Positions 6,977 to 13,411 of a stretch of 13,411 nucleotides of DNA are shown piece after piece. Position 1 is the stretch's first letter; the number at the start of each line of letters is the position of its first letter. The stretch is from Alphaproteobacteria bacterium. GTDB taxonomy: Bacteria > Pseudomonadota > Alphaproteobacteria > SMXP01. Location: NCBI GenBank assembly GCA_028280675.1, contig JANQLI010000081.1, positions 1 to 13,411 on the forward strand, in the 5' to 3' direction. Position numbers and translations under genes: made by a program. Below the pieces are notes generated by a model. The model ran no database searches. It saw nothing but the letters and a program-made list of their open reading frames with translations, and had not been told where the DNA came from.

Positions 6977-8992
6977 TTAAATGGTTTCGCCTAATTTACA
7001 GCCTTCAGATGTGGCCACATGCAGCGTCCGCGGCGAACGGGCGTCACCAATGCGATGAAACGGAATACCTGCTGCATGTAAATCGTCAATCAGATCAACA
7101 TTTGGCGTACGCGGCGTTGAAAATGTCAGCAAAGACACGTTGTCAAAGGTTTTCCGTTCACCCGAAACGACATTCTTGACAGAGACTTCGCCTTCTTCAT
7201 AGGCGGAATCAGGATCAAGATCATGGAAGGGGATCAATTCAATGTTCTTTTGCAACAAGCGGCGATAAATCCCTTGCCGCACGACAAGCGCCTCATCATT
7301 TGCAAAACGCTCGCGCACTGTAACCAACACAACGTGATCAAATTTATCGGCTAAAAACTCTGCCGCGGCATATGTCATGCGCGTGTGATCATGATCATAA
7401 ATCACGACTGTCCCAGGTTCTTTATGGGGACGGTGAAGCAGCTCCGTCATGAGATCACGCAAATCTAAAAAGATGCCCTCATCTTTGTAGATCTCCGGAA
7501 TGCCGTGCGGCCATGACATTGTCGATCCCGTTGCCAAAATCGCCTCATCAGGCTGACACGCGACAATATCCTCAATGCTGGCGTGCACATTCATGTTCAG
7601 GGTCACGTTTGCTTTTTCAGCCATCAGGGTTTGGTAATCATAAACACTGCTCAAGCTTTCCCCGCCGGGCAACATAGCATGCAAACGGGTTTTGCCGCCG
7701 GGTTCAGGGGACTGACCGAAGACCGTTACGTGATGCCCACGCCTCGCGGCGACAAAAGCCGCTTCCATGCCAGCACATCCCGCGCCAACGACAACGATTT
7801 TCTTAGGTGTTTCGGCGCGTACCGGTTTCCAATCGGCCTCATCGGCAGCGCCCACACGCGGGTTATTGTCGCATTGCAACGTGCTACTTTGCATGATCAC
7901 TTGCCAACACGTATTGCACGACACACAATAGCGAATATCCGCTTCGCGCCCGCCTTGCGCTTTGCGTGGCCATGCCGGGTCCGTGACCAATGGCCGCCCC
8001 ATCATCACCAAATCGGCGTCACCGTCGGCAACACATTTCTCCCCTTCATTGGGGTCGGTGATCAACCCCAGCATGCCGATGGCCGATGTCTCGGCAAAAG
8101 GTTCGGCCAACTGTTGAATTTTTTCCGCATACGGCATACGCGGTCCATTCATATCAGGCAGGTGCCAATCCAATGTGGGGCCATGCGCCCCCCACGCAAA
8201 GGTGGCGTAATCAGGAATGCCGGTGGCCGCGATCTGTGTGCTGATCTTCAGCGCTTCGTCAAAATCAATACTGTTGGGGATACCGTCTTCACCAGGTAAC
8301 TTCACACCGATGATAAAATCAGAACCGCATGCTTGCCTGATGGCTTGCAAAAGCTCTCTGACAAGGCGCGTGCGATTGTCGAGATCGCCGCCATAGGCAT
8401 CCTCGCGATGGTTCGACCACGGCGAGAAAAACTGATGGAACAAATGACCATGCCCTGCGGAAATTTCAATGCCACTCCAGCCGCATTCCTTGAGCCAGGC
8501 CGACGATTGCGCAAAATCATCAATCATCCCTTTGACGTCATCGGTGGAGAGCGCCAATGGCACTGTCCAACTGAGGTCATCAGGCAAGGCTGAAGCGCCA
8601 ATCGCCTGCATATTGCGCCCCTCTTGATGACGGCCGCGGCCTGGGTCTTGCACTTGACCAATGAGACGCGTATCGGCCCCTTCCACCGCTTCAGCCGCAC
8701 GTTTGAGCATGGTCTCATTGGCTTGGTTATAGACATTGATTTTTCCAAGCGCCGACTGAAAACGCATCATGTTAAGAGGTTCCGTGACCGTCATGGCCAC
8801 GCCGCCCTCGGCACGATTACGATGATAGTGAATGAATTGCGGCGTCATTTGACCGCTATGGACATAGCGTGTGGTCATGGAAGCGTGGACAACGCGATTC
8901 TTGAGACGTTTTCCCGCAAGCTCTATCGGTGAAAAGAGATGAGGATAGGCTGTCTCCTCTCTCGGAGCTGATATGTCTGTCGAGGAAACCAT
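6977..8992 (-). CDS. Old Yellow Enzyme/NADH:flavin oxidoreductase with 4Fe-4S and Rossmann domains
   Basis: A 671-residue enzyme of the 2,4-dienoyl-CoA reductase (FadH)/trimethylamine dehydrogenase type. Residues about 15-345 are the FMN-binding TIM barrel. The cysteines C356, C359, C362 and C374 (CX2CX2CX11C) should hold a 4Fe-4S cluster. A dinucleotide-binding GAGCAG (403-408) begins the FAD/NAD(H) part. At the barrel active site the GYL motif, whose Tyr is the FadH proton donor, reads GHL with His183. That points to a different substrate class rather than a dead enzyme. Likely reactions are C=C reduction or oxidative N- or O-demethylation. The ATG overlaps the LysR stop by one base (TAATG) and has no clear ribosome site, so translation is probably coupled. 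It is followed by the HapK-like gene after 25 bases. Confidence 0.93.
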   Translation of the reverse strand: MVSSTDISAPREETAYPHLFSPIELAGKRLKNRVVHASMTTRYVHSGQMTPQFIHYHRNRAEGGVAMTVTEPLNMMRFQSALGKINVYNQANETMLKRAAEAVEGADTRLIGQVQDPGRGRHQEGRNMQAIGASALPDDLSWTVPLALSTDDVKGMIDDFAQSSAWLKECGWSGIEISAGHGHLFHQFFSPWSNHREDAYGGDLDNRTRLVRELLQAIRQACGSDFIIGVKLPGEDGIPNSIDFDEALKISTQIAATGIPDYATFAWGAHGPTLDWHLPDMNGPRMPYAEKIQQLAEPFAETSAIGMLGLITDPNEGEKCVADGDADLVMMGRPLVTDPAWPRKAQGGREADIRYCVSCNTCWQVIMQSSTLQCDNNPRVGAADEADWKPVRAETPKKIVVVGAGCAGMEAAFVAARRGHHVTVFGQSPEPGGKTRLHAMLPGGESLSSVYDYQTLMAEKANVTLNMNVHASIEDIVACQPDEAILATGSTMSWPHGIPEIYKDEGIFLDLRDLMTELLHRPHKEPGTVVIYDHDHTRMTYAAAEFLADKFDHVVLVTVRERFANDEALVVRQGIYRRLLQKNIELIPFHDLDPDSAYEEGEVSVKNVVSGERKTFDNVSLLTFSTPRTPNVDLIDDLHAAGIPFHRIGDARSPRTLHVATSEGCKLGETI

Positions 8993-9969
8993 TAATGCAA
9001 GGCCGATGGATTGTTTTGCTGTTCATTATTTGCGGCACGCGGATCAGTGATCGGCGTCGCACCACGAACGTCGGTCGAGAGACTCCGAATGGCGTCAATC
9101 AACGTCGTCACAGCCGGTGAAAACACCGTCTGATCCAAATAGCATAAGCTTGCGACACGGCGTATTGTTGGACGATCAATGGGTAATTGCTGCAACAATG
9201 TATGATCACCTGTTTGCCCGATCAACGCAGGCGCTGTCATAATCAGATAATCCTCACGCAAAAGCAAATAGGTTCCGAGAGAAAGCGCGTCCGACCAAAT
9301 GAAACGATCTGGCGGCGTCAGGTTCTCCGATAAGAACGCATCAATGATGACTTGCTGTTCGACTTCCCGTTTCGCAGGCACAAGCCATGTGTATGGCTGC
9401 AGATCTTTCAATGTTAACGAGTCACGCTGCATAAGCGGATGATTCTTGCGCGCCACAATCACGTCATTGCGAGAGTAGAGCGGTTCGACAATAATCGTGG
9501 AGCTCATCGCATCAGGTGTGCCTGCGCTCCCCGCGACAAAATCGACTTCCCCGCGCCACAACTTTTCCAGCAATGCTTCAGTATAATCTTCATAGAGATG
9601 AATACGAATATCCGGATGCTCATGGTGCAAGCGCGCAACAGCCGCCGCCATCACCTGGCGGCTAAAAGCTTCTGCAATGCCAACAGAGACCGATCCGCCC
9701 CCCGCATCTCTGAGGGCATACAGCTCTTCCAGCGCGCGCCGCTCTGCGCGCACCTGCGCACGCGCATGCGGGACAAGAGCACGGCCATATTGAGTCAGCA
9801 CGGTCGTCCCACCACGCGTGCGATCGAAAAGGCGCATGCCAATATCTTTTTCCAAATTGGCGACGACCGTGGAAAGGGCTTGTGGGGTCAGCTCAAGCCT
9901 TGATGCGGCAGACGCGAAACTGCCCTCATCAACAATGGCCAAAAAACGCTTAAGCTGTTTTATTTCCAT
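8992..9969 (-). CDS. LysR-family transcriptional regulator
   Basis: A 325-residue LysR-type regulator. The winged helix-turn-helix is at the N-terminus (residues about 18-37, FASAASRLELTPQALSTVV), followed by the linker helix. The effector-binding domain covers about 93-295. A hydrophilic tail (ITDPRAANNEQQNNP) extends beyond the usual end. LysR proteins normally sense a pathway metabolite and activate nearby genes. Most are transcribed away from their targets, but this one sits inside the run. Its ATG abuts the TAA of the 129-residue gene upstream (TAAATG), and its stop overlaps the flavoenzyme start. A clear ribosome site is lacking, which again points to coupling. The likely target is the promoter before the methyltransferase gene, giving autoregulation (inference). 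Confidence 0.94.
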   Translation of the reverse strand: MEIKQLKRFLAIVDEGSFASAASRLELTPQALSTVVANLEKDIGMRLFDRTRGGTTVLTQYGRALVPHARAQVRAERRALEELYALRDAGGGSVSVGIAEAFSRQVMAAAVARLHHEHPDIRIHLYEDYTEALLEKLWRGEVDFVAGSAGTPDAMSSTIIVEPLYSRNDVIVARKNHPLMQRDSLTLKDLQPYTWLVPAKREVEQQVIIDAFLSENLTPPDRFIWSDALSLGTYLLLREDYLIMTAPALIGQTGDHTLLQQLPIDRPTIRRVASLCYLDQTVFSPAVTTLIDAIRSLSTDVRGATPITDPRAANNEQQNNPSALH

Positions 9970-10359
9970 TTAACCGGCTTTACGTCCAATTTCATCATTC
10001 GCTGCATCAAGATCAGCGCTTGCGTCGTTCAGCTTGACGGAATCATTTGTCTTTGACAAGGATTTACGCGGTTGCGCTTTGCGATAGCTAAATTGCAAAG
10101 GATAAAACACTTCTTCCATCATTTTATTTTGCGCGGCCTCAAGCTTTTCTTGGTCCGCAACAGAAAATTGAACAGAGTCAATGTCTTCCGATGTCAGCAA
10201 GCCTTTGTCTTGGGCCACGCGCTCAAGAGCGAAAAGGCGCTCGCGCGTCACCGAAAGCTCTGACAAAGTTGCCAGCAACATGGACATGAGCTGATCTGTT
10301 TCGGGCGAATCAAAAAATTGGTATCTGCGTCCCCGTGTGGCTGTGGGTAACTCATTCAT
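9970..10359 (-). CDS. Small protein of unknown function, 129 residues
   Basis: I do not recognise this protein. It has no signal peptide, membrane segment or cysteine motif. Residues about 19-85 look largely helical (DQLMSMLLATLSELSVTRER, then DQEKLEAAQNKMMEEVFYPL), and the last 35 residues are polar and probably disordered. The gene is well supported by AAGGAG (10369-10374) 9 bases before the ATG, and by its place in the run: 24 bases after the methyltransferase stop and directly abutting the LysR start. Helical content and tight linkage suggest a partner subunit for the methyltransferase or for another enzyme of the cluster. That is inference only. Confidence 0.8.
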   Translation of the reverse strand: MNELPTATRGRRYQFFDSPETDQLMSMLLATLSELSVTRERLFALERVAQDKGLLTSEDIDSVQFSVADQEKLEAAQNKMMEEVFYPLQFSYRKAQPRKSLSKTNDSVKLNDASADLDAANDEIGRKAG

Positions 10360-10368
10360 TGTTTCATA

Positions 10369-10374
10369 CTCCTT
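10369..10374 (-). promoter_or_regulatory. Ribosome binding site of the 129-residue gene
   Basis: AAGGAG on the minus strand lies 9 bases before the ATG at 10359. It is the strongest ribosome site inside the six-gene run and supports this small unrecognised gene as real. Confidence 0.75.
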
Positions 10375-10383
10375 CTTAATCGA

Positions 10384-11583
10384 CTATTTCCAAGCGCCAA
10401 AAGCATAGCGATGGCAGGTATCCCTGGCGAGAACACCCGTTTTGCCAAGCGTTTCGGCATCTGGGTTGAGCACAAGAAGCTCTTCGAAACGCTCTGGTGA
10501 TATTAATGTATATTGTGGCACGGCCGCGTCGAAGAATGTCGATGTCTCAAACCCAGCCTCTGCACAAAGCGCCTTACTGTCCATATCCCGGAAATTTTTA
10601 TAAAAGGGTTCATTGTTGTAATGGGAATCCCAGTCAAGGAAGAACTGATCATAGGCATGCATATGATTGTTCGGCGGCAATTCCATATTCAGTAACAAAC
10701 CGCCAGGGCGCAGCACGCGATGCACCTCTTTCATAAAGTTTTTGATGGCTGCGCGCGGAAGCTCATGCAAAAACATTGATGAGAAGACGACATCAAAGGA
10801 CTCATCTTCAAACTGCAACGCTTCGCCACTTTGTTGATGAAAATGCACAGGAACCGCCATGGATTGGGCGCGCGCATGGGCATAGCGCAGAAGCGGCGCC
10901 GCAACATCAACAGCATGCACGTCGGCATCAGGATATTCCTGCGCCCATGGCAACGTATTGTGACCAATTGTGCAGCCAACATCGAGAATTTTTTGTGGGT
11001 TAAAATCCGGATATATATGACGGACAAACTTGCTCATCGATTGCCCAATATCATCCATTTGGTCTCCCATCTGACCAAACGCAAACACGGAGATAGCATT
11101 ATCATAAATGGAGCCTGCACGAAGGTCGCCCTCTGCTTCTCCGGTCACATAACTCCCCGGCATCAGATGGACGTCAATGCCCTCCACATAATTGGGAACA
11201 TCCAATGACGGATCGAGGGTCAAGCTGCCTGTGCGCGTTGGGGTGCCATCAAGCGCTTCGGCCCGCGCTTTGAGATTGTCATGTTCACGATCGATGGCAG
11301 GAATGACAGCCCGGTGGCACATCTCCTGCGCATTGTAGCGAATGGAGCTGTAGAATTTAAAAATGGGCTCATCTAATAACGCGTCATGCACGTCATCGCC
11401 ATCAAGATTGGCGCCGGTCATATTGCTGGCAGCCTGCGGGGCGACCTCTCGTTCGTAGGTGTCACGCATCTGATTGGCAACATCATTCAAAACATAGCCG
11501 CGCAGAGTCATCACAAATCGGCTACGCGCATTGTCGTCCAACGATTTGTCAATATTCATTCCATGATGCAAATCCGGTAGCAT
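10384..11583 (-). CDS. Class I SAM-dependent methyltransferase with long N-terminal region
   Basis: A 399-residue protein. The Rossmann methyltransferase domain begins near residue 195. Motif I is ILDVGCTIGHN (199-209), HAVDVA (223-228) gives the acidic ribose-binding end, FDVVFSSMFLHEL (263-275) is motif IV-like, and VLRPGG (290-295) precedes the last strands. In motif I the usual GxGxG reads GCTIG, so the second glycine is Thr. The first 190 residues contain no motif I recognise and may be a substrate-recognition or dimer domain. The start at 11583 is preferred because GAGG lies 5 bases upstream. A TTG at 11649 would add 22 residues, but it lies in AT-rich promoter-like sequence. It is the first gene of the run. 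The substrate is unknown. Confidence 0.88.
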   Translation of the reverse strand: MLPDLHHGMNIDKSLDDNARSRFVMTLRGYVLNDVANQMRDTYEREVAPQAASNMTGANLDGDDVHDALLDEPIFKFYSSIRYNAQEMCHRAVIPAIDREHDNLKARAEALDGTPTRTGSLTLDPSLDVPNYVEGIDVHLMPGSYVTGEAEGDLRAGSIYDNAISVFAFGQMGDQMDDIGQSMSKFVRHIYPDFNPQKILDVGCTIGHNTLPWAQEYPDADVHAVDVAAPLLRYAHARAQSMAVPVHFHQQSGEALQFEDESFDVVFSSMFLHELPRAAIKNFMKEVHRVLRPGGLLLNMELPPNNHMHAYDQFFLDWDSHYNNEPFYKNFRDMDSKALCAEAGFETSTFFDAAVPQYTLISPERFEELLVLNPDAETLGKTGVLARDTCHRYAFGAWK

Positions 11584-11587
11584 TTTT

Positions 11588-11593
11588 TCCTCA
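11588..11593 (-). promoter_or_regulatory. Ribosome binding site that decides the methyltransferase start
   Basis: On the minus strand TGAGGA, followed by an A-run, precedes the ATG at 11583. It favours that codon over the ATG at 11622 and the TTG at 11649. Confidence 0.7.
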
Positions 11594-11666
11594 CAATCAA
11601 TCGAAACAACGTCACCATGCATACGTAATAAAATAATATTTTTTGTCAATATCGTTTAATAATAAA

Positions 11667-11695
11667 ATTATATTGGATTATTTGAAGGCTTTTAA
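11667..11695 (-). promoter_or_regulatory. Candidate promoter of the six-gene run
   Basis: On the minus strand a perfect TATAAT (11672-11667) lies 17 bases after TTAAAA (11695-11690), which matches four of six bases of the -35 consensus. It is in the most AT-rich part of the window and would give a leader of roughly 75 bases before the methyltransferase ATG. A TTGACA (11649-11644) also occurs, but no good -10 lies 16-18 bases after it. A LysR binding site would be expected near here; none is certain. Confidence 0.45.
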
Positions 11696-11703
11696 TCCTT
11701 AAA

Positions 11704-11958
11704 TCAAGATATTTTTTCATATTTTTTGGGTAAAATACGTTTTTTATCAAATATTTTTGAGTATTGAATACGGGTGCTCTTCTTAACACCTGAAGATTGC
11801 GCATGGACGGCCACCGCGCGACGCCATAGAATCGAAAACGCGGCAGTCAAGAACACCTCTTCCTCACCACAGGGACCGCGATAGGAGAAAAGGTCAGGTC
11901 CAATAAAATGTCCCGTGAGGCTTGCAAACCGTTTTTTGATCCATAGATATTTCATCAT
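11704..11958 (-). CDS. Doubtful small reading frame, 84 codons
   Basis: An open frame of 84 codons occupies most of the 393-base gap between the methyltransferase and CNNM genes. The product starts MMKYLWIKKRF and ends in a Lys-rich tail, and I recognise no family. No ribosome site lies at a proper distance before either ATG (11958 or 11955), and the frame starts only 18 bases from the divergent CNNM start. That leaves no room for the CNNM promoter except inside it. It may be chance. The rest of the gap is AT-rich sequence with runs of T and weak dyads. Confidence 0.25.
   Translation of the reverse strand: MMKYLWIKKRFASLTGHFIGPDLFSYRGPCGEEEVFLTAAFSILWRRAVAVHAQSSGVKKSTRIQYSKIFDKKRILPKKYEKIS
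11922..11951 (+). promoter_or_regulatory. Weak candidate promoter for the CNNM gene
   Basis: TTGCAA (11922-11927) and GATATT (11946-11951) are 18 bases apart, each matching four of six consensus bases. They lie just upstream of the CNNM start at 11977. This is a weak match offered only because a promoter must lie near here. Confidence 0.2.
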
Positions 11959-11976
11959 GACCCGCGGACTGGAACG

Positions 11977-13065
11977 TTGACCCTCCTCATCATTTATCTT
12001 TGTCTCGCCATTGGCGTGTCTTTCATCTGCTCCATTTCGGAAGCCGTTTTGCTATCCGTGCGGCCATCCTACATCGCCGCTCTTGAGCGAAGGGGAAGCA
12101 AACGCGCAAAGATTCTCAAGAAACTGACCAATAATCTTGATCGGCCATTGGCTGCGATTTTGACCCTGAACACAATCGCGCATACTGTTGGGGCTGCTGG
12201 TGTTGGCGCAGAAGCGGCGCGCGTGTTTGGCGACAACGCCCTCGGAATCACCTCCGCCCTCCTGACCTTAGCCATTCTCGTGCTGTCTGAAATCATTCCC
12301 AAAACAATCGGCGCGACCTATTGGCAGCAACTGGCGCCAGGATTTGGCGTTCTGATTAATGCGCTCACACGTGCGCTGTCACCTTTTGTTTGGATGTCTG
12401 AAAAAATCACACGTGTGCTCTCACGGGCGAACACCAACACACATACATATAGCCGAGACGAGATCGAAGCCATGGCGGAGATCGGCGTCAATGAAGGATT
12501 GCTGCAGTCCAAAGAACTGACAATTGTGCGCAACCTTATGCAGTTAACCCGTTTATCTGTCAGAGATATTATGACTCCCCGGTCGGTCATCTTTTCACTG
12601 CCGGAAAGCATGACTGTCGAAGCGTTTTTCGCCCAACATGCCGAAAAGCCTTTTTCCCGTATTCCTCTCTACGGCAAAGATTTTGACGACGCCGGATATT
12701 ATGCCCTGAAAACAGACCTCTTGGCTGCACAGGCACAGGATGACTTTCACCTGCCCCTTTCGGACTTTAAGCGCGAGCTGTTCGTCATCCCCGATATTTT
12801 ATCCGCCTCAGACACGTTTGACCGTCTGATTCATGAGAAAAGTCACATCGCACTTGTCGTCGATGAATACGGGTCGGCACAGGGGCTGGTGACACTCGAA
12901 GATGTCTTGGAAACGCTGATCGGTCTTGAAATCACCGATGAAGTCGACCGGGTGGAGGACATGCAAGCTCTGGCCCGCCAGCGCTGGCGTGAGCGCATGC
13001 AAGCGATTGGCGTGGACCCCGACAGTATTCAGACAATGCAGGATGAATCGGAGCGCCTGACCTGA
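11977..13065 (+). CDS. CNNM transmembrane / CBS-pair protein (CorC/HlyC-like)
   Basis: A 362-residue membrane protein of the CNNM type, related to magnesium/cobalt efflux and hemolysin-like proteins. The CNNM domain covers about 1-150, with hydrophobic spans near 1-20, 57-75, 88-106 and 118-140 and the conserved segments SEAVLLS (21-27), RPLAAILTLNTIAHT (56-70) and LSEIIPKTIGA (103-113). A CBS pair follows: MTPRSVIFSLP (199-209) opens the first repeat, and DEYGSAQGLVTLEDVLE (296-312) lies in the second. The usual C-terminal CorC_HlyC domain is absent. The start is TTG (11977); an in-frame stop at 11944-11946 and the lack of any ATG between leave no better choice, and the N-terminus fits the family. 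It looks like a core gene outside the catabolic cluster. It converges with the next gene across 11 bases. Confidence 0.9.
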   Translation: MTLLIIYLCLAIGVSFICSISEAVLLSVRPSYIAALERRGSKRAKILKKLTNNLDRPLAAILTLNTIAHTVGAAGVGAEAARVFGDNALGITSALLTLAILVLSEIIPKTIGATYWQQLAPGFGVLINALTRALSPFVWMSEKITRVLSRANTNTHTYSRDEIEAMAEIGVNEGLLQSKELTIVRNLMQLTRLSVRDIMTPRSVIFSLPESMTVEAFFAQHAEKPFSRIPLYGKDFDDAGYYALKTDLLAAQAQDDFHLPLSDFKRELFVIPDILSASDTFDRLIHEKSHIALVVDEYGSAQGLVTLEDVLETLIGLEITDEVDRVEDMQALARQRWRERMQAIGVDPDSIQTMQDESERLT

Positions 13066-13076
13066 TCGCGCGAAAC

Positions 13077-13411
13077 TTAAGCGCTTTTGGTCTGATCAAA
13101 CACATGCGTTGCAAATCCAGTCCCGGCCTCTTTATACAAATCAAAGACCGTATGCGCCCCAGCGCGTTTAAGAGCTTCCACCTCATCTTGGAATTTGGCT
13201 GTTGCGGCGACACGGCCTGTAAAAGACGCAGCCTTCAATTGTTCAAGCACAGCAAGGTTTGTGGACAGGCGTGGTAACGCCAACATGACAAGATCAAGTT
13301 GATGGGTGGCCTGAACACGGTCCCAGAAGTCTGCGTCACTGGGATCGCCATGCAGTACGTGGCGGCCTGTGTTGCGCTGGCTCTTTGCCGTCACAGGGTC
13401 GATATCGACCC
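13077..13411 (-). CDS. C-terminal part of Kef/TrkA-type cation transporter (partial)
   Basis: The frame is open to the window end, so the gene's start lies outside; about 110 residues are visible. They form most of a TrkA-N/RCK nucleotide-binding domain: VDIDP at the end of the second strand, HGDPSD in the next, LVMLALP, then FTGRVAATAKFQDEVEAL and a GAHTVFDLYKEAG segment near the end. This arrangement is usual for the cytoplasmic tail of Kef-like monovalent cation:proton antiporters, whose activity it gates through bound nucleotide. A stand-alone TrkA-N protein cannot be excluded without the N-terminus. It ends 11 bases from the convergent CNNM stop. Confidence 0.8.
   Translation of the reverse strand, partial: VDIDPVTAKSQRNTGRHVLHGDPSDADFWDRVQATHQLDLVMLALPRLSTNLAVLEQLKAASFTGRVAATAKFQDEVEALKRAGAHTVFDLYKEAGTGFATHVFDQTKSA

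Noticed and set aside
7583..8299. Long plus-strand frame of 238 codons opposite the flavoenzyme gene
   Set aside because: The opposite strand carries an unmistakable flavoenzyme, and this frame has no recognisable domain and a composition typical of an antisense shadow.
9439..9903. Plus-strand frame of 154 codons opposite the LysR gene
   Set aside because: It is antisense to a clear LysR protein and shows no domain or ribosome site.
5788..11583. Prodiginine-type pigment cluster, suggested by the HapK-like gene
   Set aside because: No carrier protein, pyrrole-forming or condensing enzyme is present; only the one small family member matches.
11584..11649. TTG start at 11649 or ATG at 11622 for the methyltransferase
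   Set aside because: The added residues are encoded by AT-rich leader DNA, while the ATG at 11583 has a well-spaced GAGG site.
13396..13411. 16-base perfect palindrome at the right edge
   Set aside because: It encodes the conserved VDIDP strand end of the TrkA-N domain, so the symmetry is probably a by-product of the codons.
1..13411. tRNA, rRNA, CRISPR arrays, insertion sequences, integrase or phage genes
   Set aside because: Reading both strands gave no cloverleaf with conserved arms, no regular spaced repeats and no transposase or integrase motif.

Overview
The window looks like a chromosomal segment of a Gram-negative bacterium, most likely a proteobacterium and plausibly an alphaproteobacterium. 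The basis is a TonB-dependent outer-membrane receptor with a TonB box, two proteins with twin-arginine (Tat) signals, Shine-Dalgarno sites of the AAGGAG/GAGG type, and mid-range base composition judged by eye. The exact taxon cannot be set from the sequence alone. No rRNA, tRNA, CRISPR array, insertion sequence or phage gene was recognised.

Layout. (1) Positions 150-3439, minus strand: a TonB-dependent receptor followed by a Tat-exported DUF1838-family protein. A strong intrinsic terminator hairpin lies between them. (2) Positions 3817-5746, plus strand: a membrane-anchored LytTR-type regulator, divergent from the receptor across a 377-base control region, followed by a Tat-exported alpha/beta hydrolase of the methyl-esterase-like kind. 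(3) Positions 5788-11583, minus strand: six tightly packed genes, in transcription order a class I SAM methyltransferase with a long N-terminal region, a 129-residue protein of unknown function, a LysR regulator, a two-domain Old Yellow Enzyme/NADH:flavin oxidoreductase with a 4Fe-4S motif, a HapK/RedY-family small protein and a short-chain dehydrogenase. Gaps are small or absent and two junctions abut or overlap (TAATG between LysR and the flavoenzyme). (4) Positions 11977-13411: a CNNM/CBS membrane protein and the C-terminal end of a Kef/TrkA-type cation transporter. These look like ordinary housekeeping genes flanking the cluster.

How the genes may work together (inference). The receptor would import a scarce substrate across the outer membrane. 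The two Tat proteins would act on it in the periplasm, the hydrolase perhaps on an ester. In the cytoplasm the flavoenzyme (enone reduction or oxidative demethylation), the SDR (alcohol/ketone interconversion), the HapK-like protein and the methyltransferase would process the product. The membrane LytTR protein and the LysR protein would sense two different stages. The substrate is not known. The combination fits an undescribed catabolic or detoxification pathway for a hydrophobic or methylated natural product, but nothing in the sequence names that compound.
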